Below are positions 45,537-53,874 of a DNA stretch of 64,000 nt, in pieces. The stretch's first letter is position 1, and every line of letters starts with the position of its first letter. Both the position numbers and the translations under genes were made by a program. The stretch comes from an uncultured Bacteroidales bacterium (GTDB taxonomy: Bacteria; Bacteroidota; Bacteroidia; Bacteroidales; P3): the NCBI GenBank assembly GCA_900317125.1, contig ONFR01000002.1, positions 1 through 64,000 on the forward strand, read 5' to 3'. The notes beneath the pieces were generated by a model. It searched no databases. It had not been told where the DNA came from and saw nothing but the letters and a program-made list of their open reading frames with translations.

Positions 45537-46283
45537 TTATGCGTCTTCCATTCCTCCGCAAAGGTGCATCACGTCGCCGGTGTTGTAGCTGCCCAGTTCT
45601 GATGCGTAGTACAGGCATGCATTGGCCACCTCTTGGGGTGTCCCCGGACGGCGTAGCGGGATACGTGTCTGCCAGTAGGTCTTCATTTGCTCGGGTATCT
45701 CGCCAGTCATCTCAGTGACGATGAATCCGGGGGCAACGACATTCATACGGATGTTGCGCGCGCCCAGTTCCTTCACTGCACTCTTGGTGAAACCGATGAT
45801 GCCGGCTTTGGCAGCTGCATAGTTGGCTTGTCCGGCGTTGCCTCCGATGCCTACCACGGAACTGATGTTGACAATACTGCCAAATCCCTGTTTCCACATG
45901 GAGGGCTGTACGGCCTGGGTCATCAGGAATACCGACTTCAAGTCGTTGTTGATGACGTTGTCCCACTGCGCCTCGGTCATGCGTTTGATGGCGGCGTCGT
46001 CGGTGATACCGGCGTTGTTGATAAGGATGTCGATATGGCCGAAATCCTGCAGTGTGTCGGCCACAAACTGCTGAGTGCTTTGTTTGTTTGCCACATCAAC
46101 GGCATACCCTTTGGCTTTCACCCCGAGGGCTTCAAGCTCTTTTTCAACCGATTCCATCTGTGCGTTGCGGCTGCGTCCGCAGAAGGAGATGTTACATCCC
46201 TCCTCGGCAAAGCGGAGGGCAATGGCGCGACCTATACCGCGGGTGGCGCCGGTGATAATGGCTACTTTGTCTTTTAAAAGCAT
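45537..46283 (-). CDS. fabG: 3-oxoacyl-ACP reductase
   Basis: 248-aa short-chain dehydrogenase. Cofactor motif TGATRGIGRAIA (11-22), NNAG (89-92), catalytic Ser141/Ser142 in NISSVVG, and Tyr155-x3-Lys159 in YAAAKAG. C-terminal GFIVTEMTGEIPE and GTPQEVANACLYYASELGSYNTGDVMHLCGG match FabG of fatty-acid synthesis, which reduces beta-ketoacyl-ACP with NADPH. Other SDR roles are possible but less likely. First gene of a pair with the binding lipoprotein; its own promoter is not evident. Confidence 0.93.
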   Translation of the reverse strand: MLLKDKVAIITGATRGIGRAIALRFAEEGCNISFCGRSRNAQMESVEKELEALGVKAKGYAVDVANKQSTQQFVADTLQDFGHIDILINNAGITDDAAIKRMTEAQWDNVINNDLKSVFLMTQAVQPSMWKQGFGSIVNISSVVGIGGNAGQANYAAAKAGIIGFTKSAVKELGARNIRMNVVAPGFIVTEMTGEIPEQMKTYWQTRIPLRRPGTPQEVANACLYYASELGSYNTGDVMHLCGGMEDA

Positions 46284-46337
46284 GATTAGTTACCTGTTTT
46301 TAGTTAGCGGTGTGCTACACTTGTGTTTAAAATACGA

Positions 46338-46378
46338 AGAGAGTTGAAAGTGATGGTGTCGCTCTCAACTCTCTTTTT
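46338..46378 (-). terminator. Terminator of gapA
   Basis: Perfect 10-bp stem AGAGAGTTGA (46338-46347) and TCAACTCTCT (46365-46374), loop of 17 nt. It lies 30 nt past the gapA stop and before fabG. T-rich on both sides, more clearly on the plus strand. Confidence 0.6.
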
Positions 46379-46407
46379 GCATTACCTATGGTAACGCTCT
46401 CTCATTG

Positions 46408-47415
46408 TTAGAGCAGGGTGGCCAGCTTGGCGGCGAGGTCGCCGACACGGGTGCTGTAACCCTTCTCGTTGTCGTACCAGCTGACAACCTTCACGAAGTT
46501 GCCATCCATCACCTGGGTCAGCAGGCTGTCGAAGATGGAACTGTGGGTGTTGTCGATAATGTCGACGCTGACCACGGGGTCCTCGGTATACTGCAGAACA
46601 CCCTTCATGGGGCCTTCGGCGGCAGCCTTGATGGCGGCGTTGATTTCTTCCTTGGTGACGTTGCGGTTCAGCTCAGCAGTGAGGTCCACAACAGAACCGT
46701 CGGGAGTGGGAACGCGCATGGCGAAACCGTCCAGTTTGCCTTTCATCTCGGGGATAACCAGACCCACGGCCTTGGCGGCGCCGCTCGAAGTGGGGATGAT
46801 CGAAACGGCGGCGGCACGGGCACGACGCAGGTCGCTGTGCGGCTGGTCCAGAATCTTCTGGTCGTTGGTATAGCTGTGGATGGTGTTCATCAAACCGCGT
46901 TTGATACCGAAGGTGTCGTTCAGCACCTTGGCGACAGGAGCCAGGCAGTTGGTGGTGCAGCTGGCGTTGGAGACGAGCTGCATCTCTTTGGTCAGCACAT
47001 TGTCGTTAACACCCATCACAATGGTAGCGTCCACATCCTCGGCCTTGCTGGCGGGGACGGTGAGGATAACTTTTTTGGCACCGGCGATGATGTGCTTCAT
47101 CATCTGCTCTCGTTTCTTGAACAGGCCGGTCGACTCAACCACGATGTCAACACCCAGCTCTTTCCAAGGCAGGTTCTGCGGGTCGCGTTCGGCATAGATC
47201 TTCACCTTCTTGCCATTCACTACGATGCAGTCGCCCTCGGCGTGCACTTCACCTTCGAAGTTGTCGTGCACAGAATCGTATTTGAACAGGTATGCCAGGG
47301 TGTCGGCACTGGTAAGGTCGTTAACGGCCACGATGTCCAATTCGGGATGGTCCAGCATGGCGCGGAAGGACATTCTTCCGATACGGCCGAAGCCGTTGAT
47401 TGCTACTTTTGCCAT
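46408..47415 (-). CDS. gapA: Glyceraldehyde-3-phosphate dehydrogenase, type I
   Basis: 335 aa. NAD-binding GFGRIGR (8-14) and VNDLTSADTLAYL. Catalytic SNASCTTNC with Cys153. Other marks are ESTGLF, HSYTNDQKILD, RARAAAVSIIPTSSGAAKA, GFAMRVPTPDGSVVD and SWYDNEKGYS. Oxidises glyceraldehyde-3-phosphate in glycolysis or reverses it in gluconeogenesis. The promoter is a consensus Bacteroidota site at 47469-47499. Gene is monocistronic, divergent from mtgA. Confidence 0.98.
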   Translation of the reverse strand: MAKVAINGFGRIGRMSFRAMLDHPELDIVAVNDLTSADTLAYLFKYDSVHDNFEGEVHAEGDCIVVNGKKVKIYAERDPQNLPWKELGVDIVVESTGLFKKREQMMKHIIAGAKKVILTVPASKAEDVDATIVMGVNDNVLTKEMQLVSNASCTTNCLAPVAKVLNDTFGIKRGLMNTIHSYTNDQKILDQPHSDLRRARAAAVSIIPTSSGAAKAVGLVIPEMKGKLDGFAMRVPTPDGSVVDLTAELNRNVTKEEINAAIKAAAEGPMKGVLQYTEDPVVSVDIIDNTHSSIFDSLLTQVMDGNFVKVVSWYDNEKGYSTRVGDLAAKLATLL

Positions 47416-47468
47416 ATTGTATTGCTTTTTAGGTATTTGTGTGAATTTTTGTTGTATTAATCGTTTTA

Positions 47469-47499
47469 CAAATATACATTTTTTTCTCTATTTGGCAAA
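47469..47499 (-). promoter_or_regulatory. Promoter for gapA (consensus)
   Basis: Minus-strand TTTG (47496-47499), exactly 19 nt, TATATTTG (47469-47476). A full match to the Bacteroidota primary-sigma consensus, as expected for a highly expressed glycolytic gene. Confidence 0.8.
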
Positions 47500-47506
47500 A
47501 AAATAG

Positions 47507-47514
47507 TACTTTTG
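47507..47514 (+). promoter_or_regulatory. -7 box for mtgA-xerD
   Basis: TACTTTTG, 73 nt before the ATG at 47588, only 7 bp beyond the -33 box of the divergent gapA promoter. T-rich -33 region without a clean TTTG. Confidence 0.5.
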
Positions 47515-47587
47515 CACCAATTTTTTAGGATAAATGCACTTTTTTCGAATGGGGTAATGTGCTCAATCCCCACACGATAACGATATT

Positions 47588-48469
47588 ATGGCAAAAAAAA
47601 CTAGACAAAAACATAAGGCTCGCAAGCGCCGTGGCTTGAAACGATGGAAACAACTCTCCTTTATGGGCAAGGTGTGGCGTGTGTGCTGGGTCACCCTTCT
47701 CTCGCTCTTCGGGTTCTCCATTTTCCAGGTATTGGTGTGCGCTGTCATCAATCCCCCGCTCACCCCGCTCATGGTTCAACGCTTCTTCGAACAGATGTCC
47801 GACAGCGAGCGTCCCGTGGTCTTCCAGCGCGACTACGTCTCCATCGACGACATCTCGCCCAACCTTATCAACGCTGTCGCCATTGCCGAGGACGGTGGTC
47901 TCTACATGTACCACCACGGCTTTGCCGTCCAGCGCATGAAAAAGGCCTATACCAGCTCCGTCACCAAGCGCACCCGTGCCGGCGGCAGCACCATCAGCCA
48001 GCAGACCGCCAAAAACTGTTTCCTCCCGCATACCCACCGCATGTGGCGCAAAGCCATCGAGGCCTACTACACCATCCTCATTGAGAAAATCTGGGGCAAG
48101 AAGCGTATCATGGAGTGCTATCTCAACATCATCGAGTTTGGCAACGGAATCTATGGATGCGAGGCCGCCTCACAGCACTATTTCCACCATTCCGCCAGCA
48201 AGCTCACCCGCCGCGAGGCCGCACTCCTTGCCGCCTGTCTGCCCTCACCCCTCCGAAGCAACCCCGCACGTCCGTCGCGCTACCTCTCCCGCCGTGCCTC
48301 CACCCTCCAGCACCGCATGGGCTTCTACGGCACCGCTGCCACCCTTCAGGACGGCAAAATCGTCATGACCGAGGGGAAGAACCCCAAATACAAGAAAATG
48401 GTCGAGGAGGAGAATATATTCGACTTTACCGTCTGGATGCTGAAGCAAAAAATGGGCATCAAAGATTAG
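47588..48469 (+). CDS. mtgA: Monofunctional peptidoglycan glycosyltransferase
   Basis: 293-aa GT51 enzyme that polymerises lipid II into glycan strands at the inner membrane. A basic cytoplasmic head (KKTRQKHKARKRRGLKRWK) is followed by one transmembrane helix (residues ~28-53). The catalytic Glu101 is in AIAEDGGLYMYHHGF. Motifs AGGSTISQQTAKN, KIWGKKRIMECYLNIIEFGNGIYGCEAASQHYF and LTRREAALLAACLPSP follow. No transpeptidase domain. xerD begins 3 nt after its stop. Confidence 0.94.
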   Translation: MAKKTRQKHKARKRRGLKRWKQLSFMGKVWRVCWVTLLSLFGFSIFQVLVCAVINPPLTPLMVQRFFEQMSDSERPVVFQRDYVSIDDISPNLINAVAIAEDGGLYMYHHGFAVQRMKKAYTSSVTKRTRAGGSTISQQTAKNCFLPHTHRMWRKAIEAYYTILIEKIWGKKRIMECYLNIIEFGNGIYGCEAASQHYFHHSASKLTRREAALLAACLPSPLRSNPARPSRYLSRRASTLQHRMGFYGTAATLQDGKIVMTEGKNPKYKKMVEEENIFDFTVWMLKQKMGIKD

Positions 48470-48472
48470 CCG

Positions 48473-49372
48473 ATGGACTGGAGCCTAAGCGTCAAGCATT
48501 TCGAGGTTCACCTCCGTCTGGAGCGTAACCTGTCGGCCAACACCGTCGAGGCCTACCTCCACGATGTTGCGCTGCTGCGACGCTGGGCCGAAGGCGAAGG
48601 GCTGCTCCCCGACCAGGTCACTGTCGAAGGGCTGCGCAGTCTCATCGCCCAGCTGAACGACATCAGTGTCTCTGCCACCACCCAGTGCCGCATCCTCTCG
48701 GGGTGGCGCGCCTTTTTCCGCATGCTTGTCATCGAGGATGTCGTCCTCGACAATCCCGCCGAACATATCGAGATGCCCACACGCCCCAAGCACCTTCCCG
48801 ACGTGCTCACCGATGCCGACATCACCGCCATGCAGGCCACCTTCGACCGCAGCCGCCCGGGCCCGTCGCGCAATTATGTCATTGTCGAAGTGCTGTATGG
48901 GTGCGGACTTCGGGTGTCCGAGCTTGTCAACCTCAAGCTCTCCAACATCTATGCCGAGGAGCGGATGCTGCAAGTGGTGGGCAAAGGCGACAAGGAACGC
49001 TGGGTGCCCATCAACGACCGCGCACTGAATCTCCTCCAGCACTACATCCTCTTCGAGCGTAGTCAGCTCTCCATCCAGCACGGCGAGGAAGTGTATGTCT
49101 TCCTCAACCTCCGCGGGCACCACCTGTCGCGTATCGCCGTCTTCCAATTCATACAGCAAGCCGCCATCGAGGCCGGCATCCACAAGAATGTCTCCCCGCA
49201 CAGCCTGCGCCACAGCTTCGCCACCGAGCTGGTGCAGAACGGCGCCGACCTCCGTGCCGTGCAGGAGATGCTCGGTCACGAAAGTCTTGCTACCACCGAA
49301 ATCTATACCCACCTCTCCCGCCAATACCTGCGCGACACCATCAGCACCTACCATCCCCACTACAAGAAATGA
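48473..49372 (+). CDS. xerD: Tyrosine recombinase XerD
   Basis: 299 aa, the standard length. The N-terminal SAM-like domain is WSLSVKHFEVHLRLERNLSANTVEAYLHDV. Catalytic residues are Arg147 (GCGLRVSEL), Lys171 (GKGDKERWVP), His243 and Arg246 (SPHSLRHSFAT), His269 (MLGHESLATTEIYTH) and Tyr278. Resolves chromosome dimers at dif with XerC. It sits in an operon with mtgA and not beside any mobile-element gene, so I read it as the housekeeping recombinase. Confidence 0.95.
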   Translation: MDWSLSVKHFEVHLRLERNLSANTVEAYLHDVALLRRWAEGEGLLPDQVTVEGLRSLIAQLNDISVSATTQCRILSGWRAFFRMLVIEDVVLDNPAEHIEMPTRPKHLPDVLTDADITAMQATFDRSRPGPSRNYVIVEVLYGCGLRVSELVNLKLSNIYAEERMLQVVGKGDKERWVPINDRALNLLQHYILFERSQLSIQHGEEVYVFLNLRGHHLSRIAVFQFIQQAAIEAGIHKNVSPHSLRHSFATELVQNGADLRAVQEMLGHESLATTEIYTHLSRQYLRDTISTYHPHYKK

Positions 49373-49651
49373 TGCCGTTGCCTATCAAGCTTAAGGCACA
49401 ATGCGGTGATTATCAGAAGTAAACTTAAGGGCCAAGACAGGGATGCAACACGAAAACAGAACCTGCCTTTAGTCTGGACGCAGTATTTGTCAGAATAAAG
49501 CTGATGCCATGAATGCCCACAGCACTGTGATTGGGGCAAAGAATTGCTGGCCCATCCGGTAACCTTTGCGCTGCTACATACTAAAAAACGCTTTTTTCAG
49601 TTATTGCAAAAGACATATCACAAGAGTTATCACAAACCCATTGCTCGCACC

Positions 49652-50056
49652 ATGTCAGAAAACGCACTTGTACCGCAAAAGATAGAGCAGTATGGCCGCC
49701 ACTACGACGACCACTCGCTTTGGAGTAAAATCAAGTCTGCCGCAGCCAACGCGGGCCGCAAAGTGATTTACAATGTTTTGCTGCTCTACTACATGCTCAC
49801 CGACGCCACCATCCCGCTCCGGCACAAACGCCTCATCATAGGTGTGCTGGGCTATTTCATCCTGCCCATCGACCTCATCCCCGACTTCATCCCCGGCACC
49901 GGCTTTGCCGACGACCTTCTCGCGCTCCTCTACGTGGTCAAGGTGCTGCACGACAGTATCACCCCCGAAATCAAGGCCAAGGCGCAAGCCAAATGCAACG
50001 ACTATTTCAAGACCGACAGCGGCCAGACACCCCTCCCTCCCGACAATAACAGGTAA
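49652..50056 (+). CDS. YkvA-family (DUF1232) membrane protein
   Basis: 134 aa from the ATG at 49652 (MSENALVPQKIEQYG); the extra upstream codons look non-coding. Core motif is LTDATIPLRHKRLIIGVLGYFILPIDLIPDFIPGTGFADDLLALLYVV, the DUF1232 signature with its Pro-rich IPDFIPGTG turn, flanked by two hydrophobic segments. Function of the family is unknown. msrA starts 16 nt downstream. The 279 bp before it, after xerD, hold no recognisable gene or repeat. Confidence 0.85.
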   Translation: MSENALVPQKIEQYGRHYDDHSLWSKIKSAAANAGRKVIYNVLLLYYMLTDATIPLRHKRLIIGVLGYFILPIDLIPDFIPGTGFADDLLALLYVVKVLHDSITPEIKAKAQAKCNDYFKTDSGQTPLPPDNNR

Positions 50057-50072
50057 AACATCATATCAACCA

Positions 50073-51032
50073 ATGGAAAAGCAACTCTATCTTGCAGCCG
50101 GCTGCTTCTGGGGCGCCGAGCACTTCTTCAAACAAATCGACGGCGTCACCTTCACCGAGGTGGGCTTTGCCAACGGCAACACCGACAACCCCACCTACGA
50201 GCAGGTCTATACCGACACCACCGGCTTTGCCGAGACGGTACGTCTCAGCTACGACCCCCTCCGTGTCAGCCTCACTTTCCTCCTGCAGATGTATTTCAAG
50301 GCTATCGACCCGACCAGCCTCAACCAGCAAGGCGAAGACCGCGGTACGCGCTACCGCACAGGCATCTACTATACCGACCCCGACGACCTCCCCTTCATCC
50401 GTCAGGCCATGGCCCACGAGGCCGCACGTCATTCCAAACCCCTGCAGGTGGAGGTGCTGCCCCTCAACAACTTCTTCCGCGCTGAGGACTACCACCAGGA
50501 CTATCTCGATGTCAATCCCGACGGCTACTGCCACTTGCCTGTCGCATTGTTCCGAGAAGCTCGCGAAGCCCGCGACCTTGCCACCCTGCAGAAAGCCGAG
50601 AAATACCGCCTGCTCCTCAAGCAGCTCCAGTCCCTCCTCGAGGGCGAAAAGGACCCCATCGCCTGCATGGCCAATGCCGCTGCCATGCTGCACGACACCT
50701 TCCACTTTTGGTGGACGGGGTTCTACCGCGTGGTGGGCGACGAGCTGGTGCTCGGTCCTTTCCAAGGTCCTGTTGCCTGTATGCACATCGCCTACGGCAA
50801 GGGCGTTTGCGGAACGGCCTGGCAGCAGTGCCGCACCCTGCTGGTGCCCGATGTCGAGCAATTCCCCGGCCATATAGCCTGTAGCGCGGCTTCACGCAGC
50901 GAGGTGGTCGTCCCCGTCATGCACGACGGTTCCGTGACGGCTGTGCTGGACATCGACAGCCAGCACCTCGCCACATTCGACTACGCCGACCGCCATTTCC
51001 TGCAAGAGGTGGCTGCCCTGCTCCCCTGTTGA
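50073..51032 (+). CDS. msrA: Methionine sulfoxide reductase fusion: MsrA plus free-Met-(R)-sulfoxide reductase (fRMsr)
   Basis: 319 aa. Start chosen at MEKQLYLAAGCFWGAEHFF (50073); the longer frame is non-coding. Residues 1-160 are MsrA, with nucleophile Cys11 in GCFWGAE, TGFAETVRLSYDP, GTRYRTGIYY, RAEDYHQDYLDVNPDGYCH (Cys153 a likely resolving Cys). Residues ~165-319 are a GAF-fold fRMsr (MsrC type): FHFWWTGFYRV, LVLGPFQGPVACMHIAYGKGVCGTAW, PDVEQFPGHIACSAASRSEVVVPV and VLDIDSQHLATFDYAD. It carries the three conserved Cys (236, 246, 270). One chain could thus repair protein and free methionine-S-sulfoxide and free methionine-R-sulfoxide. Fusion of these two families is uncommon to my knowledge. 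Confidence 0.93.
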   Translation: MEKQLYLAAGCFWGAEHFFKQIDGVTFTEVGFANGNTDNPTYEQVYTDTTGFAETVRLSYDPLRVSLTFLLQMYFKAIDPTSLNQQGEDRGTRYRTGIYYTDPDDLPFIRQAMAHEAARHSKPLQVEVLPLNNFFRAEDYHQDYLDVNPDGYCHLPVALFREAREARDLATLQKAEKYRLLLKQLQSLLEGEKDPIACMANAAAMLHDTFHFWWTGFYRVVGDELVLGPFQGPVACMHIAYGKGVCGTAWQQCRTLLVPDVEQFPGHIACSAASRSEVVVPVMHDGSVTAVLDIDSQHLATFDYADRHFLQEVAALLPC

Positions 51033-51045
51033 TATGGAGCAGATT

Positions 51046-51146
51046 CGTTCAATATTGCATCGTTACCGCTTTGTTACAGCATCGTTACAGGATATAATAA
51101 AGGGGAACGAGCCTGAAACGATGGTTGAAGGATGCAGTATTGAACG
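51046..51146 (-). repeat. 101-bp iteron element, copy C
   Basis: Inverted relative to copies A and B. Ends are CGTTCAAT (51046-51053) and ATTGAACG (51139-51146). The outer 17 of 18 bases are inverted repeats (TTCGTTCAATAYTGCATC). Three iterons are present as the complement at 51056-51088 (TGCATCGTTAC, CGCTTTGTTAC, AGCATCGTTAC), 10 bp from the end. It starts 14 bp after the msrA stop. Confidence 0.75.
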
Positions 51147-51226
51147 AACTTAGGACATGTCAAAATGATATTTGCCGCCCTGCATTTGCCCGCGAGTGGG
51201 TCGGCAGGGGATGGAAATGAAATATG

Positions 51227-51267
51227 CGTCGCCCGCACAAGATAGCTCTTATGCGGGCGACGTTTTT
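51227..51267 (+). terminator. Terminator downstream of msrA
   Basis: Stem CGTCGCCCGCA (51227-51237) and TGCGGGCGACG (51252-51262), perfect 11 bp, then TTTTT. The rest of the 343-bp gap between msrA and the convergent receptor gene holds the 101-bp element and nothing else recognisable. Confidence 0.88.
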
Positions 51268-51375
51268 ACCCTTATCGGTCAGCAGGGAAATGATTGTAAT
51301 GGATTGTATCATCCGTCTTTATGAACGATGGGGGTTCAATCTGCCTGTAGTTGTTAAGTTTCTGTGTTTTCTTTG

Positions 51376-53451
51376 TTATTGTTGGTTTGAATTGAGGTTA
51401 AGGCGTACCCCGCCTACGAATGTGCGGCCGGGCTGAGGCACCCCGCCGTGGTCGCGGTATTGGGTGTCGAGCAGGTTGTAGCCTTCGACAAAGAGGTGCA
51501 GCACCGTGCCGTGCAGCGTGTCGGCATGACGGCCAAGGGGCAGGGCGTATTCGGCTGCGGCGTTGAGCAGCAACACCCCGCCGTATGTGTGCAGCTGTCC
51601 CTGACTGTCGGTGTATTGCCCTATGCGGTAACGGTAGGAGGCGTCGGCTTTGAGACGCAGGCGCGGCCAGGGTGAGAAGGCAACGTAGAGGTCGGCTTTG
51701 TGTCGCAGGTATTCGAGGGCGTAGGCGGAAATCATGTTGCCCGGGTCGCGGTCGATGTGGCAGAACGAGTAGCCGCCGCCTACAACGGGCTGTAGGCGAT
51801 AGCGCGGGCGGTAGAGTAACGAGAGGTCGGCGCCCTTGGCGCTCACGTCGGTGTGGTTCATGGCATACCACAGTTCCTCGTCGGGCTGTCGAATCCAGTC
51901 GATAATGTCCCGGCCGTCGCGGTAGTAGAGGGTGGCCTGCAGTGCCAACGGCCGAGGGGTGTACTGCAGCGACAACTCGGCGGTGAGGCTGTGTTCGCTG
52001 TTCAGGTCGGGGTTGGCGATGTGGTTGACACTCTGATAGTAGAGGTCGGTGAAGGTGGGCAGGCGGTAGGTGCGGCTGAGGGCGGCGCGAAGATGCAGCT
52101 GGCTGGCCAGTCGGTAGCCCGACATGGCCGCGAGGCCGTAGTTAAAGCCGAAGGCGGTGTTGTAAAGTCCCAGGGCGGTGACCTCGGCGTTGAAGCGTCC
52201 GTATGCTATGCTGTAGCCGCCGTAGAGGGTGGCCGACATCCGGGCGGCGGAGTGGGTGTAGGGCGCGGGGAGCAGGCTGTCCGGTGTGCCCAGCACATTG
52301 CTTCGGATGCCCTCGCGTCGCAGTTCCGCCCCCAGCAGTGCTTCGCCTGCGCCCACACGTCGCAACAACCGGCTGCGGAGGCCGCTGATGGAAGAGAGAT
52401 GGTGATTGTGGCCGCTGTACCAGGCGGGTGCCGTAGTGTAGCCGTCGCGGAAGAGTTCGAAGCGGTCGCGGTGTAGGCGGCTGTAGAGAGTGGTCTCCAG
52501 CCGTGTGTGCTGCCAGCGGTGGACGTTGAACGCCGAAGCAGTGAGGGTGCGGGTGGCCTCGAACTGGTCGGGGTAGGCGGTGCTGTAGAATGCCTGGCTG
52601 CCGAAGGCCTTGGCCTGCCCGCCCAGCTGCAGATGCCAGTCGTTGGAGCTGCTGTGGCGTGCGGCTTGGAGGAAGAGGCTGCCGTGGCGGTAGTCGGTGT
52701 TGGGCATGTAGCCGTCGGAACGGTTGTATGCACCGGCAAGGGTCACAGCCCAAGGCCCCAGCATTTTAGTGCCGAGGAGGGCCGCTTTTGTCTGGGCGTG
52801 GCTGCCGCCGCTGAGTTCTGCCGTCAGGTGGTCGCGGTATTCCTCGCATACTACGATGTTGATGCCGCCGCAGAAGGCGGTGATGCCCCGCGCCATGAGT
52901 TGGGCAGGGGTGAGGAGTTCGATGCGCTGCACCATGCTGATGTCGACGGGCATGTCGAGCAGATGGTGTCCGGTCTGGGCGTCGGTGAGGTTGACGCCGT
53001 TGATGAGCAGAACGATTTGGTCGAAGGTGCCGCCACGCATGGCAAGGTCGCCTTGCACATCGTTGCCGCCACGTGTGCGCAGGTCGGTCCCCGGCAACAT
53101 CGCTACGAGGTCGCCAAGGGAGTGGACGGAAGTGTTGGAGAAATCTTGCGCGGTGAGCACCGCCGCAGGCTCGGGAGAGCAGAAGAGGGTGTCCGCCTGA
53201 GCGACAATGTCGATGGCTGGCAGGAGGCGTTCGTCGGGGTTGTCGTCGGTTTGTGCCGCGGCCTGCAGGGGGAGGAAGAGCATGCCGAGGGCGGCGATGG
53301 CTGCGGACTTGTGCAGCTGGCGGTCGGCAATGTAGGTGGCCAGGTGGCCGATGTTCACTACCCGGTGCAGGGAGTTGTAGGCGGCATAGGCCGCGCGGCA
53401 GTAGCGACGGAAACGGAACGCCGTGGTTCGGGTTTGTTTGTGTTGATACAT
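51376..53451 (-). CDS. TonB-dependent outer membrane receptor
   Basis: 691 aa. An unusual ~50-residue N-terminal extension (FRFRRYCRAAYAAYNSLHRV, VVNIGHLATYIADRQLHKS) precedes the signal-like SAAIAALGMLFLPLQAAAQ. A plug domain follows (VLTAQDFSNTSVHSLGDLVAMLPGTDLRTRGGNDVQGDLAMRGGTFDQIVLLINGVNLTDAQTGHHLLDMPVDISMVQRIELL). A 22-strand barrel closes the protein, ending FVEGYNLLDTQYRDHGGVPQPGRTFVGGVRLNL. A similar extension occurs in BtuB-like receptors of Bacteroides, so cobalamin or another small ligand is possible. The binding lipoprotein at 44606-45526 could be its periplasmic partner, but the two genes are 6 kb apart. Confidence 0.88.
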   Translation of the reverse strand: MYQHKQTRTTAFRFRRYCRAAYAAYNSLHRVVNIGHLATYIADRQLHKSAAIAALGMLFLPLQAAAQTDDNPDERLLPAIDIVAQADTLFCSPEPAAVLTAQDFSNTSVHSLGDLVAMLPGTDLRTRGGNDVQGDLAMRGGTFDQIVLLINGVNLTDAQTGHHLLDMPVDISMVQRIELLTPAQLMARGITAFCGGINIVVCEEYRDHLTAELSGGSHAQTKAALLGTKMLGPWAVTLAGAYNRSDGYMPNTDYRHGSLFLQAARHSSSNDWHLQLGGQAKAFGSQAFYSTAYPDQFEATRTLTASAFNVHRWQHTRLETTLYSRLHRDRFELFRDGYTTAPAWYSGHNHHLSSISGLRSRLLRRVGAGEALLGAELRREGIRSNVLGTPDSLLPAPYTHSAARMSATLYGGYSIAYGRFNAEVTALGLYNTAFGFNYGLAAMSGYRLASQLHLRAALSRTYRLPTFTDLYYQSVNHIANPDLNSEHSLTAELSLQYTPRPLALQATLYYRDGRDIIDWIRQPDEELWYAMNHTDVSAKGADLSLLYRPRYRLQPVVGGGYSFCHIDRDPGNMISAYALEYLRHKADLYVAFSPWPRLRLKADASYRYRIGQYTDSQGQLHTYGGVLLLNAAAEYALPLGRHADTLHGTVLHLFVEGYNLLDTQYRDHGGVPQPGRTFVGGVRLNLNSNQQ

Positions 53452-53598
53452 GTTTGTTGTAAATATGTGGTTTTAGGCAGATTGCAGCATAGTGTCAAAT
53501 CTGTGGAACGGGACACACATTACATCACCTTCACCGCAAAACGGGTTGCGGCAAAAGAGTATGGCGTCGTGCCATACAACGAGCGGAGGCGGAAACGC

Positions 53599-53874
53599 CT
53601 ATTTCTTGCCTACGAAGCCGGAGGCAAGGTTCTTGAGCTGGTTGGCAAGGTCTTTCTTCTCCTCGTCGGTGAGCTTCATGTCCTTGAAGGCATCGGTGGC
53701 GGAGGCGATGAGGTGCTGGATGTCGTTGTCGTCCTTGGCGGTTGAGAGCTTGCTCATGAAATCCTTGTTGGCGGTCAGCTGCGATACGATGGAGGCGATG
53801 TTAGGATTGCCTGCCAGTTTGCTGATTTGCTCGGTAATGTTCTTGTTCCCAAGAATTTTGTCGAAAATACCCAT
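53599..53874 (-). CDS. Small helical protein of unknown function
   Basis: 91 aa from the ATG at 53874 (MGIFDKILGNKNITEQ); an earlier start has no supporting signal. Charged and helical throughout: ISKLAGNPNIASIVSQLTANKDFMSKL, DDNDIQHLIASATDAFKDMKLTDEEKKDLANQLKNLASGF. No membrane segment, no Cys, no family I recognise. It lies between the receptor and the DUF4230 genes, 147 bp after the receptor start. Codon usage and a believable start support it being real. Confidence 0.7.
   Translation of the reverse strand: MGIFDKILGNKNITEQISKLAGNPNIASIVSQLTANKDFMSKLSTAKDDNDIQHLIASATDAFKDMKLTDEEKKDLANQLKNLASGFVGKK

Noticed and set aside
48473-49372. Tyrosine recombinase as sign of a mobile element or integron
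   Set aside because: Length, motifs and operon with mtgA fit housekeeping XerD, and no attachment site or cargo genes are adjacent.
49373-49651. Gap between xerD and the YkvA gene searched for tRNA or small RNA
   Set aside because: No cloverleaf, strong hairpin or promoter found.
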